DNA of 64,000 nt from positions 124,001-188,000 of the forward strand of contig JAMYHL010000052.1 in NCBI GenBank assembly GCA_025531455.1, written 5' to 3'. The notes under the pieces were generated by a model, which saw only the letters and a program-made list of their open reading frames with translations, was not told the DNA's origin and ran no database searches. This stretch comes from Apiotrichum sp. Y4204. Lineage: Eukaryota > Basidiomycota > Tremellomycetes > Trichosporonales > Trichosporonaceae. Shown here piece after piece: positions 1 to 11,787 of the stretch. Each line of letters begins with the position of its first letter. Position 1 is the first letter of the stretch. Position numbers and translations under genes: made by a program.

Positions 1-1851
1 TCGGGGATGATATGGGCCAACAACCGGCCTGGGTCCTTTTAAAGAGCTGCTCTTCGGCACGCACAAGCAACACACCTGTCATGACTCGAACGGACGCGAC
101 ATGGCGCGACTCGAGCCTGCAGCCCTGTCTATCTCTGACGCAAAGTGATAAATTTCCAGGTTGCGTCAAGAGAGCAACATAGCTCGTGCTCGCTCGCGGG
201 CTCGAGGGGCAATATCGCGCGAAGCGCATTCCTATTTCGCCGACCGTCTCGAGCTGTGGTTGGTGAGTGGACGCGACAATCCAAAGATTTCTGGCCTGGA
301 TGCGCCCAGGAACACCTGATATTCGGTCTTGGCACGACGGGGTGATTGCACTTGTGTTGCTGGTCTCGATGCACTATGGCGTGATCGGCGTACAGTCCCG
401 ACCGTGCTGCTGGCTGCAGGGCCTGCAAGGGGGGCCCAGAGCGGCATCGGAGACCCCGTCTGTGTCTTGATGTATTTTTATGGTTGTCTGGTCGGTGTCC
501 AATAGAGCGTGGAATATGGCCGACGTTCAGGGGGGCAGAGTAAGGGTCAGATGGTGATAGATGGAGTGAGGTTCGCGGAGTACCCGAAGTATGCCGACGC
601 GTTGTGCTGGCTGTCGCTGTTCTCCCCGACTCTGCTGATGCTGACTAGGGCTGCTGACTGACTAAGGTCTGATATCTGTAGTTGATATGCGGCATGAGCA
701 CGCCATGCAAGTGATGGCGAGAACGGAGTCCTAGAAGTGAGATATGGCACGCCGCAGATCGAAACGGCCACTGCCATTGGTCCAGTTAGCCGACATTGCT
801 CTTTAGCCATGATGATCACCACTACAAATCTCTATCTGATGTCGTAGTGGCATTGCACATGGAGACGCTAAGATACGGCACACAGGCTTCTGGGACCGAG
901 TTGACTGTGGGTACAGAACACCGGAAGCGCGAGGGATCAGGACACCGCACGAGCGATCGCGAGGAATGCTGGTCTTCTCGCAATGGTGTGTCCATTGTGT
1001 TCCTGATCCAATCAACTAGCCAGAGTCGCAGAAGACTCGGAACAAGCCATCGGTGCCTAGATGAGGGGTACTCGACCTCAACATGGAAATGCCTAGGATG
1101 ACACTCTGTGTCTGTCATCTGGCGTGCTCCGGGGGCGACTATCGGCTTTAAAGGCTTCGTCGGCCCTGCATTCTGTAGAGGTTATCGGTACTGCTCCTGA
1201 ATCCGAGTCGGATGTCGTCGTCCTGGTAACATGACGACGGGCAAGCGAGACATTGACAGGGCTCTGACCGCTCTGTGATCCCCAGCTTCCAAACTTCTGG
1301 TTCAGAAGCCTGTGCCACCGCTCGTGTGCAAGAGGTTGAGACATCCGCGAGACCCCCCGATCTGACAGGCCGAGGAAAATCAAACCCGCGGGGAGATATG
1401 TGTTCAATGGAGCTGTTGTTGAGCACGACATTTCGTTGGCCGACTTTATAAGGCTGGCAGTGTTCCTTCACGGAGTGGTGGATGTTTTTGGTAGCTCACC
1501 GGGCTTCGATCTGGCTGTGGGCTCAAGACTCGTCTCTCTGCTAATCAACGATGGTAGCTTGAGTGTCTTTAGTTGCTCGCCACCAATCTTGTTGCTGGAA
1601 ATTGCCCTTGCGGCACGAACTCTGTTATCAGTGGCTGTGGCTATAGAGACAGAAGGCAGTAGTCAGTAAACGTTAGCAGAAAGTCTGGGTCGCTTGGTCA
1701 GAGTGAGTGCGCACAATACTGGCACGACAATCGCCCACAGAGCGCGCTTATAACGTATCCACAGGGCCAAATAGCTCACTCATGAGAGCGTTACGCCACA
1801 CAAAACTCATAATGTCATGACTTGACTCCTTTTACCTACACGTTCCCCGAC
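1..1851. other. Intergenic stretch, no gene recognised
   Basis: Only short overlapping open frames are present on both strands. None has a recognisable domain, and none could be joined to another across GT-AG introns. The stretch lies beyond the 3' end of the minus-strand glutathione S-transferase gene. It may hold the promoter or 5' part of a gene outside the window, but nothing in the sequence shows this. Confidence 0.5.
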
Positions 1852-2807
1852 CTACAACTTTGCCTGCGCCTTCGCCGCCTTTGCCTTCTCCTCGGCGGCC
1901 TTGCCCTCCTCCTCCTGGCGCGTGACGGCGCGGCCCCATGCCGGCCGCGCCCGCATGCGCTCAAGCCACGCGAGCGTCTTCGGCCCCACATCGTACTTGC
2001 CGAACGCGGGCGTGTGCACCATCGAGTTGATAGGGTACGCGAGCATGAACTGTGGTGAGCCAAACCCTCCGAAAATCAAAACGAAAACTAGAAAATCTCA
2101 CGTCGCCCTCGCCAAGGAGGTCTGTACCCGAAAAGTTGGTGTGTGTCGCCAAAAAGTCTTCAATCTCGGCGAGCTGGAGCGTCACATTCTTCTTCACCCA
2201 GCCATTGCGCAGCCAGTTGCCGAGCGTGTCGATACCCTGCGCCTGGTCTGCCGTGACCCCCGGTTTCTTCGGGAGCGCGCCCTGCGCAATCCCCAGAATG
2301 CGCCCCGGCTGCAGGTGGAGCATCATCGAGCCCTCGGAAAAGTGTGACCAGAAATAGGACGCGTCCGAGGGCGAGCGCTCCAGCCCGGCGTGCGGAAAGC
2401 GGCTGAGGAGATAGTGCACGATAAAGCCGGTCTCGGTGATGACCCGGCCGTCGATCTCGAGCGCGGGGGTCTGCTGTCAGCCTGCGTCGGACAGAGCTTG
2501 CGGAACACCAGGAGAGATATAATGTCTACTTATCTCATCGAGACGGAAGTCGACACATGCTCGCACAGCTAGCCTCTCCACCACTCGTTGTACCTTCCGC
2601 CTCTACACGCCGCAACCGCAACAATTCCCCCTCCGCACGCACCTTTCCAAGCCGCGACACCTTGCGCATACCGGGAGATGTTGGCCCGACGAACGGGTGC
2701 GCCTGCACGTCGTACTTCAACTCCAGCTCCTCGAGGAGCCAAAAGAGGCGGTCCGCGCGCGACGCCTGCAGCGGGATGTAGTGGAGGGTGATGTTGGGCT
2801 GGGACAT
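1852..2807 (-). CDS. Glutathione S-transferase
   Basis: The model joins three exons (2807-2643, 2470-2102, 2049-1852) into 243 residues. The N-terminal thioredoxin-like half (about 1-85) opens with ITLHYIPLQASRADR and LFWLLEELEL, the pattern of fungal GSTs of the Gtt1 type. It continues across the first intron into GK-TPALEIDG and VITETGFIVHYLL. The C-terminal helical domain (about 95-225) contains DFMLAYPI, where the family has its buried DFML-like helix. The protein ends in a Lys/Ala/Glu-rich tail. It probably conjugates glutathione to electrophiles in the cytosol; the substrate cannot be read from the sequence. The first intron is 172 nt, the second 52 nt. An in-frame ATG at 2843 would add 12 residues (MLRRTLATATAT) resembling a weak mitochondrial presequence. 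The ATG at 2807 is preferred because a TA-repeat, possibly the TATA element, sits only about 11 nt upstream of 2843. Family assignment is firm; the start is less so. Confidence 0.85.
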
Positions 2808-2853
2808 GGTTGCAGTCGCGGTTGCGAGCGTTCTGCGGAGCATCGGCTGGAGT

Positions 2854-2875
2854 TATATATATATATATATATATA
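2854..2875. repeat. (TA)11 microsatellite, possible TATA element
   Basis: Eleven uninterrupted TA units lie just upstream of the glutathione S-transferase start codons (47 nt from the ATG at 2807). The position suits a TATA-type core promoter for the minus-strand gene. It is equally a simple sequence repeat prone to length change. Confidence 0.6.
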
Positions 2876-3366
2876 GCTGGGAGCAGTGGAGAAAGATGAT
2901 GGCTGATGCGGCTCGGTGTCGGGCATCCACCCTCGTCGACGCGCCGCCCAGACGCTCGGCGTTCGGGCACAAAGTTGCCGTTGCAACCGACTCGGCTGTC
3001 GCTCAGATCCGACGGACGCGTGGCTGACATCATCGCATTGGCATCGCATGGCACCACAGCGAATCTCAACATCCCCTTCCGTGACTCGGTCTTCTCCTTC
3101 AGCACCTGCAACTGGGTGCATACAAGAGCATAAAACACAAAAAATAAAAGAACATGACATATGGGATGCAAATCGTCAGCGGGCTTGACGAGAGATCGAT
3201 GAAGAGATCGGAGTGAATATAAAATGCCCGAGACCAGCAAGGGCGTGAAAAAAGGGAGAGATATGAGGAGAAAGTCTACGAGACTACCATGATAAACCAG
3301 GGGAAACAAGGTGCAGGTGCGGTTGGCGAATTGGCCATTGTCCCTCAAGTACTGTCGCGAGCTCGA
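2876..3366. other. Intergenic, GST promoter side and SLT gene 3' side
   Basis: No coding signal was found. The left part must contain the upstream region of the glutathione S-transferase gene and the right part the 3' untranslated region of the lysozyme-like gene. An A-rich tract near 3134-3150 is the only compositional feature noticed. Confidence 0.5.
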
Positions 3367-4630
3367 CTACTTTCCGCAGTGCGCGCGGTTGTGCCAGAAA
3401 CCGCGCTGCCAGCCCAGCTTGCCCTGGAGCCAGCCGTTGAGCATCTGGTCCATGTAGTCCATGTTGGGCTCTGTCGGTCAGTTTGAACACAAAACTTGAG
3501 ACAAGTCCCTGTACTCACGAGCAAAGCAGCCATGCTCCCAGGCAATGCCGTCGACCGTTGCCTTAGTCATGCCCTTGGACCAGCCGTTGTACGCGCCGAG
3601 GCCGAGGAGGACGCTGCCGCCGTGCAGGTCGATGCGGTTGCGGAGGTACTCGGCACCACGGTTGATGTTGAAGTCGACGTTCTTGCAGCTGCAGTGTCAG
3701 TGAATGTGCACTGTGTCGTCGTTTTCTCGTTTGATGGGTCAGTAGACTCACCCGTTCTCGAGGCCTTCCGAGCCGTCGCAGTTGATGCCGGCAAGCTGCA
3801 TGAGACCCTGCTCGCCAGCGCCACCCTGCTTCATGGGGTCGCACGTCGACTCCTGCTGGGCGATCGCGGCGAGCACGATGGCCGGGATGCCGTGGCGGGC
3901 TCCGTACTCGTAGAACTTGTCAAAGAATTGCGTGCACAGGTCGTAGGGCGGGGCGCCGGTAAGCTCGACAGTCTTGATCTGGTCAAAGGTGATGTGAGGC
4001 GGGTTCCAGCCTCCGCTGTCGAGGCCGCATTCGAGCCACCAGCGCTGGCCGTTCGGCGAGTTGGCGTCCGGCTGCGGCTCGCCACAGGGTCTGTTGTTAG
4101 ATGAGTCGCAGAAAAAAAGAAAAGGAAAAAAGTACATACCCGTTGCCAGTGATGAAGCCGCCGTTGTTCTGAGGGGGCTTGGTCGGCTCGGGGTTCTGGT
4201 CGGTAGGCGGGGTGGGCTCGGGCTTCCACTCGCCGCCCTGGTTCTGGTCGCCACCGTTCTGCTGGTCGCCACCCTGCTGCTGGCCACCCTGCTGGTGGTC
4301 GCCCTGCTGCTGGTGATCGCCCTGCTGCTGGTGGTCGCCCTGCTGCTGCTGGCCCTGGTCCTGGGGCTGGCCCTCAGGCTTGCCCTCAGACTCGGGAGCG
4401 GGGGGGATGACCTCGAGTTGGTTGTTCTCGGCCTCGGGCTTCGGGCGGGGGCGGCACTGCTGCCCACGGCGACGGCGGGAACCACGCTGCCGGAGGCCGG
4501 CACCAGTGCCGGCGGCGGGCGCGCGCGCGAGGTGGCCGTGTGCGACGGCGTTGCCGTTGCCGTGGACGGGGCCGGCAGCGGCGAGGGGGAGCGCAGTGAG
4601 CAGCGCGGCGAGGATGGTGGTGGGGAGCAT
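3367..4630 (-). CDS. Secreted lysozyme-like / SLT-fold protein
   Basis: Four exons (4630-4140, 4090-3752, 3688-3519, 3470-3367) give 367 residues. The start is followed by a clear signal peptide (MLPTTILAALLTALPLAAAG). Residues about 45-165 are a low-complexity linker rich in Gln, Gly, Pro and charged residues, including tandem QQQGDH units. The C-terminal domain (about 170-367) has the lytic-transglycosylase/goose-lysozyme pattern: AIAQQESTCDP with the expected catalytic Glu, then GEQGLMQLAG, then NINRGAEYLRNRI and LGAYNGWSKGM. Cys residues in the domain suggest disulphides. The likely role is extracellular cleavage of peptidoglycan-type glycan, or a related wall function, because fungi have no peptidoglycan of their own. 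The mRNA leader is pyrimidine-rich. Activity and substrate are inference; the fold assignment is well supported by motif order. Confidence 0.8.
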
Positions 4631-6138
4631 TATGAAAGAGTGACTGGAGTGAGAGGGGGAAGGGGGAGGGAAAGGGGAAAGGAGACGGGGATGGAGAGAA
4701 AGGAACGAGAAAGAACACAACACGACAGTGATAAAAGAGACAAAGACAAGAATGTCTTTCGGTCTGTATCCACTGCCAGCCTACGGACTGGGCACTGCGG
4801 GCTGCGAGGGTGAGGGTGAGCTGTGAGCTGGGTTAGTCGTTTGGTCAGTACACCAGGCCCTACCAAGCCCACCACGTCCCGAGGGCAATTGTCCCCGATC
4901 TTCTGTGATTCTCTGGTCCCCTCAGCGCAGCATAGAGAGAGAGAATGGTAGTGGTGTATCGAGAGTGGTTGGTTTGGTTGCGTTCGTGTGCCCGTTTCCA
5001 GTGCCACCGTTATGCCAAGCACCGCCCAGGACGCCGAGACTGCCGAGAATGCCAAGGCAGCCGGGAAGGACGCGAGGGACAGGCCCTACACGCGGCTGGG
5101 GATCCCGGGGTGTGCCCCTTTGCACCTGAAACTCAGTCAGAGTCAGCGGAATTCAGGACAGAGTGTGGTGTGGTACTGGTTCTGCGCGCGGTAATGCTCT
5201 GTTGTGATACAATGCACAGGGGTTCAGTGATACAGTCAGGTCAGTGATCGATGTGCCAGCCACGGCACGGAAGAGAGTACAGTATGTGTGTGTGGGGTGT
5301 ATGTGTGTGTGTGTGTTGGAACGTTGGAAGAGGCAAAACAGTAAGCGCACGGGAGCCAGGGCACACCCCCCGCCGGATCGCAGGGTATGGGATTGTAGGC
5401 ACACTAGTCCGTTCAGTCCACGTTCGATCGGACGCGTCGCGGGTGTACGCGCGCGAGTTTGTCGCGAACCCCATTCCTGACCTCTATCCTGGACGCGTCC
5501 TTGGCCGATACTGTGTTCCACGAAGCTGCATTCATCCCCATTCAGGACGCTTTCTTGGTTTCTTGGCCTTTGGTGGGCCAGGCCGCAGCTCACGGTTCGC
5601 AGCTCACGGTTCGCAGGTCACAGGTCGCAGCTCCAGCTGTCAACGCTTGCAAGCTTGAGCTTCCAGCCCCGTGGCGTCAGTGCGTTTCCCCTCGTGGAGG
5701 CCGGTGCGCCTGTGTGTGCTCTGTGCTCTGTGTGTGGGCCCCTTGCGGCAAGTCCTGATGGCGCGGCGGATTGGAATGAGTTACCAGGTCAAAGTAATGG
5801 TCACAAGCCATGCAAGTCACCCGAGGGGCCGGAGGGTCTGCAAGAAAAACTCTGAAGGCAAGCTCGGTGGCCATTGGCTTTTGGTACGCTGGTAGTCCTC
5901 CGCTGTACCGTTGTCCTATTCTGTCTGTATTCGGGAGCACTCGCCCTGGAAAAGTGTACCTGGGCCGAACAGCGATGAAACGCACATTCTGACGTCAACC
6001 GCAACGCACACTCGCCAACTGTCCGTCCGCCAGTGTAGCTAGAAGTACAGGCATTGCTCCGCATGCTCCGCACAACACCCCGGTTGACTCCGCTCCTTTG
6101 GAATCCAACTCATCTAGGCTATAAGCTATACATCTAGT
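4631..6138. other. Intergenic 1.5 kb with a TG-rich simple repeat
   Basis: No gene was recognised. The left end is strongly purine-rich on the plus strand (about 4640-4740), which is the pyrimidine-rich leader of the minus-strand lysozyme-like gene. A GT-rich simple repeat lies at 5282-5318. Short direct repeats of the type TCACGGTTCGCAG occur around 5588-5630. The right end is the 3' flank of the coronin-kinase gene. Confidence 0.5.
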
Positions 6139-9100
6139 CTACCAATCATCGTCCGGGGGTGGGATGCCACCGCGCTTCGGCCCGTCGTCGCCGTCGCTGT
6201 CGTCGCTGTCCACAATCTTGGCGCGCTGGAACATCTCGTCCATCTCCTGCTTCTTCCGCTCTTCGGCGGTCATCACATTTGCGGCGGGGACAAACTTGGG
6301 CCGCTGGACCTTGGTCGCTGGCGGGGCGACGGAGAGCGGCGTCATGCCCGGGGGACAGAGGGCGACACGCGACGGCGGCGTGTCCTCTCCTTGCAGCCAT
6401 GCCGCGGCGGTGCTTACTGCCCGCGGCTCAATTGTTGGCACATAGATGTCGTCCTGGAAGAATTCTGGGCGGTTGCGCGGGATTGTGAAAGCCACGTCCT
6501 CGATGGTGTTCGCCGTCAGGCGGAGCGCGTGCGCGACCTCGACCTTCTTTACGTCCACGGTCGTCTTCGGGAGGAACACGACCGATAGTTGCGGCGAGCT
6601 GCCGGTGAAGTCTGAGAGTTTGCTAATCGTGTCGTCTTTGATCTCGTACGCCGAGATTGTCCGTTCGCCCTTGCCCCACACCTGCAGGATGTTTGTGTCG
6701 GGGTCGTATACCGGGAAGAGGACGCTCGGAGACACGCCAAGAGATTGGGTGGCGACCGTTGTGATCTCGCTGTCTCCAATCTTGTAGAGGTTGAGCTGGC
6801 GGACCGAGCCGCGTCCAAAGCCAAGAGACAGGATGTGGGACTCGTCAACCCACGCGAGCTGGAAGCTGCGGGGGCTGGCATGCGCCTTGCCAACGACCAT
6901 CGTGGAGAGATCGCGAGGGTCGAGAACAGCGACCCTTGAGTCCTTTGTTGCAACCGCAAACCGGTCACCGTGGGGCGACAATGCAAATCCTGTGATCTGT
7001 CGTCAGTTTTAGCAGAGGTCACTAACTCACGGCTTTGACACCCAGTTCCACCTGTTTCACCTCCTCACCGACAGAGAGGTCAAAGAACCGCAGGCTGCCG
7101 TCGCCAAATTCGTTGGTGGCGACAACCAGCAGATCCTTGGCTGTCGGGTGAAACGCAATCTGGACAATCTTGTCGACCTTGTTGCCGCGCACCACCTGGG
7201 CCGATTCCGGGCCGGGTCCCTCGATGCCCTCCTTCCCGACGTTCCATACCCGCAGCACACCATCTTCACCTGCGAGAACGACGTGGTCCGAGTACAAGTC
7301 GACCGCAAAGTCCGCGAGCCCGACACCGCCGGAAAGGTAGCCGATCCCGCCGACCGGGAGGCGGCCGCGCTTGGATAGCGGGTGCACGCAGACACGGCCG
7401 CCAGGCCCGTCGATGGGGAAAACAGCAATGTCCGGAGTCGCCCGCAGGACAATGCTGTCCTGGTGGAGTGTAACCACAGGCGGGATGTGGTCGTAGCTCG
7501 GGATAAGCGGCGACTTGCCGGCAATGTATTTGCGAGACCAGTCGGGGTTGAAGCGCGCAGAAGGAGGTGCTGGCTGAGATGAAGTGGGAGTGGCGGAGGG
7601 CGGCGGAATAGCAGCTGCGGTAGAAGTCTGTTCTGAAGCGGAGGGGGTCGGCCGCGAGACAGGTGCTTCCGACTTGGCAGCAGCGGCAGGAGCAGACGAT
7701 GAAGGAGCAGGCGCAGGCGCAGGGGCAGGAGCAGGAGCAGGAGCAGTGGACGAAGAAGCAGGAGCAGGAACGACAGCAGCAGCCGCATTCTTCGGTGCGT
7801 CGGCCACCTTCTGCTCCGTTTTCGGCGCCGCCTCGGGCGTCTCGATAGCAAGCACCTCGCGCTCGGCGCCAAACTTGACGCGCACAAGGCGCCCAGCCCA
7901 CGGCGCGGACGCAGACACGGCAGCATCAGGCACCCAGAGCTCGTAGGCCGGCATGTAGCGCTCGACAAACTTGCGGACCTGGTCGTCGGACAGGCCCTTG
8001 CCGCCGTTCTTCTCCTTCATGCTGTGTTCCTGCTGTAGGCGCCATTTGAAGACGTACTCGTACGACGTGGGCTCGACGGCGATGAACGCCGAGAAGAATG
8101 GGTACACCTTTTCCCCAAACTCGCCGAGATACGTGTTCAGCTCCTCCAGCGACTCGAGCGAGTGCTGCGGAAAGTACTTGCCGTCTTTGGCGGCGTACCG
8201 CGCCTTGAGCTTTTCGGGGGAGAGGGGCTGGAAGCCGAACGACCAGCCCTCGAGAACGAAGACGTCAATGGGGCTCTCGATCGAAACAGTCTTAGAGCTG
8301 CGGTCGCCCTCGCCGCCGCACAGCGACTTGTCAAAGATAGGCAGTTCTACACGACCACCGTTGTTGATGTCCTTGACCGCCTGCAGGGTCTTTACGGCGA
8401 GGTCGATGTCGTGCGTGCCGGGTGGCCCGCGGCCGCTGAGGAGCGGGTTGTTGGGGTGCTCGTCCGCCACCTTCTTGAGTCCCTCGTGCGGGAGGTACAG
8501 GTCATCAAGGGAGAGTACGGCGGGGCGCAGACCTTGCTCCTTGAGCCAGTAGAGGAGCGCGTCGCAGAGCGTCGTCTTGCCGCAGCCTTGTGGGCCTTGA
8601 AACCCGACCATGAGCGGGCCTTTGGCGCCGCTGGAGACGTGCGCCTTCTGGTAGGCGAGGATGTGGGGCCCGATGTTGCGGATCTTGTAGGCGGTGGAAG
8701 AGTAGGTCTCGTCGCCTTCAAGAGGCGGCACGTCGCGGTTCGGTGGGGGAGTGGATGGGTGAGCGGGGAAGTCGGAGGCTGGAGGGGTCAAGCCAGATGT
8801 AGCGGCGACTACAGGTTTCGGCGAGGCCAGCGGGGTGGTCTCTGTGGCTGGCGCAGAGACTGCCGGGATGGTGGGGGGAGGGGGAGGAGCATTCGCCTCC
8901 GACTTGAGCGCAGCCGGAGCCGGCGTAGTTTCTGCATCTCCCCCGGAGGCAAGCTTCGGGGCACTCTGCGGCTTGCCGTTCGCAATAGACTTCTCCCACT
9001 CGCCCCTCCTGGCCGGGTCTACGCTCGTCCTCAGCGGCATGTTATCCCCGCCGGCGAGCCAGTCGCTAGCGCTCTGCTCGGGAACGGTGCCTAGTGGGTC

Positions 9101-10235
9101 AGGGTAGAGATCGCCATGGTAGTCGATGAGCTGCCTGCGGGGCACCTTGACGTGCAGGGGAAGAATCGTATCTCCGTCCTTGTCCTGCGTGGGAAGAAGG
9201 ACGGTCGCAATCTGCGCCTCCATGACGGGCAGCGTCGACCAGTGCGCGACAGCCACACTGCTGCTCGTGAGCGGGGACGGGAGGGGGTGCACAACCTCCT
9301 GGTATCCCTCTGAGCCTGAGAGCTCGACCTGGCGCAGCGTCATGTCGCCCTTACCAGCGAGGAAGACGATGCGGCGCTCTTCGTCGACGAGCGGCTCAAG
9401 CGGGCCCTGCGACGTGTCCAGTGCCGCGGTAAACGAAGTCGCGAGCCCCGCGGACGCGGTGTACAGCGAATACTGTCGCGTGCGGGACCGTGAAAACGAG
9501 GTAACGAACATGTCACCGCCGGCAAACGCCACACGGACAGGCTTGAGTGCCTGCATCTGCGTCGAGAGGTCGCGGCTAAGCTGGGGTGCGGAGCCGGCGC
9601 GCGGGTCCCAGATATGGGCGGCGCCCTTCTTCGTCACGCCCGCGACTAGGCGGCCGTCCGCGCTCCATGCGGCTGACCAGAGTGGAATGTCGTTCGGGGA
9701 GGAGAGAGTGAGGGCCGGTTCTGGCGCGGACACGTCATAGATCGACACAACAGTGCTGGCACCCAGCGCGAGTCCGGCAGTGGTGGGGTGCGCCGCGACA
9801 GCCGACACCTTGGAGCTGATCGTAGCACGCTGCGCAAGTCCATCCCCATTGACAGTATAGTAAGTGACCTGGAATCAGCACCGCACTCCCCTCCCAGCTC
9901 GCCGCTCTCGTCTCATTTCTACTCACCGTGCCATCGCCGCCAGCGACGTACATGCCACGATCCTCAAGGCGGCTAAGATCCCAGTCCGCGACGGCCCCAA
10001 GCTTGCCAGTCCACACATCCCCCTCGTGCTCCCCGACCGCTGCGTACCCGCGAACGCTAACATCTCCGCCAGGAGTGAGCGTCACGACATGTTCCGTGTT
10101 CGCCTTCACGACCGAGCTGTATGCCGCCGTGTTGGTCGGCGCGTTGGACGACAGGCCCGTGCGGTACCACGCGTCCCGCGGCGGCACGGCTGGCACCGCG
10201 TTGCGGAATTTCGTCGCGCCAAACTTTGGGGCCAT
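6139..10235 (-). CDS. Coronin-7-like protein with embedded Tda10-like kinase
   Basis: Three exons (10235-9927, 9868-7031, 6996-6139) encode 1334 residues; introns are 58 and 34 nt. Residues 1 to about 390 form a coronin-type WD40 unit, opening with the basic coronin signature (KFGATKFRNAVP). A Pro/Ala-rich linker follows. Residues about 495-800 form a complete P-loop kinase of the Tda10/D-glycerate 3-kinase type: GPQGCGKT (about 527-534), LSLDDLYLPHEG, GRGPPGTHD, GEGDR, VLEGWSFGF, WRLQQEH and FVERYMPAYELW. After a second Ala/Pro/Ser linker a second coronin unit begins near ARFNPDWSRKYIAGKSPLIP. The C-terminus is acidic and ends PPPDDDW, like the Arp2/3-binding acidic tails of coronin-7 and WASP-family proteins. 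The kinase lies inside one uninterrupted 2.8-kb exon, so the fusion is not an artefact of joining genes. The coronin halves suggest a role in actin or Golgi trafficking. The kinase substrate is unknown; its motifs look intact. Confidence 0.85.
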
Positions 10236-11764
10236 CGGCGCTGTAGAGTGGATGAGTGAGTGGGTTGAGTGGGATTGAGAAGCGATGGGAGGATGGGCAT
10301 GGGATGACTGCTGCGGGGGCTCGACATTGTCTCATGGTCCCCCGTCGTCATTCACAGCATTCACTGTGGTTCGGCTTGTTGCGAACAGCGCATTCGACAG
10401 ACGTCACGTGCACGGTTAATGACGGCGCGGGGCTCCAGGAAAAGGATCACGAGTAGAAAGCATGGTAATCGCGTGAGCCTTTCAGCAAAAATCACGTGAT
10501 CTGATGATTTTTGACAGAGATATGCAATTGAGGGCGACGTGCATCCTGTGTAAAGCTGCAAAGAAACGCGCTTCGCAAGCTTCCAAAAAACAACTGCTAC
10601 GGCGACAAATGTCGCGACCGACGAGGGACCTGCAGAACGGAGCACCCGACTGACTACTCCTCCACCGTATCGGCGTATATCAGATATCCGCTGCCCATGT
10701 CCACCCTAGCCACCCTGTCCAATCCTGTCGGCCTGTCCATCTGCCAGATTAGAGTTTCTCGGCCATCAAGTTGCGCCCATGGTACCCGTCGCCTACGCCT
10801 GCTCGGGGCGGCGCGCGACCCTGCGGCGACTGACTATGTCATGGTCCAGGATGGTCCGACCTCGGATCTCGCTCGCGCCACGGCGGAAGCTTTCTTCCAT
10901 CTCTCGCTACAGTGGTCAGATGGTCAAAGGTCATCCTGCTGACAAACTGATGTCCGGCTACTAACGGGCTCGGAATATTCCAGTTGGCGCGCTTTTCTTA
11001 TCTGATCCGCCGATATCGGGCCTAGACATGGGCCGTAGACTCCGTAGACCCCGTAGCGCCGCAGTCCATACCTTTCTAGCGCACTACTTCCGTAGCTTGC
11101 TCCGTACCTCCGTAGCGGCGGCTCCGATAGTCAGGAGATTAAGAGATAGGGAGATCATGCGATTCCGTATCTGCGGTCCCGAGGATGGCGAAGCGCGAAG
11201 CACGAAGGGCGAAGCGCAATGCCTCGGAGCCACGCCTGGCGCGGGTCCACAGGATACAGGATAAAAGTGGCTCCCACGAACCCACGGCTCGGCGTTAGTC
11301 CGACAACCCTGTTGATGACTGGGCTCGAAATTTTATCAGGGAGGGCTCCACTCCCAGGAATGGGGTACCGTCCATTTTCTCGGCAAGGTGATAGCGGGGT
11401 CTGTTCACCGCGCGAGCGGTGTATGCATGCTGGCCTGAGCTTGAGCTTGTGCTGACTCGACCCAAGCCGCCAGTCTACTGTACATCGTTTAGGACTGGAG
11501 GGGTGGCTGCAGGATTTGGGATTGCAGGCGCAGCACCTGGCCAGGCCGCGCCAACATGCCATAAACGCTTCCTTTCGGGTCACTTCTGAGGTTCTGCACG
11601 CGACCGGTTATGAAGAATCGAGGGCCTGGTCCGTTGTGTTTGTCGCACCCGCTGCTTCTGTGTTGTCATCGTCCCCATGCAATTCCGGGAGACCAGTGAA
11701 TAGCCGGCGCTGTCAGTGCCAACAACGCTCAAGGCTGCAGCCGCTCCTCAAGACCTCAACTCGA

Positions 11765-11787
11765 AGCAGCAGCAGCAGCAGCAGCAG
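11765..11787. repeat. (AGC)n trinucleotide repeat
   Basis: About seven and a half AGC units are read directly. No open frame with coding character covers them. Confidence 0.8.

Noticed and set aside
10486..10513. CAAAAATCA / TGATTTTTG inverted repeat around a CACGTG
   Set aside because: The arms are short (9 bp) and AT-rich. It may be part of the coronin-kinase promoter but could be chance.
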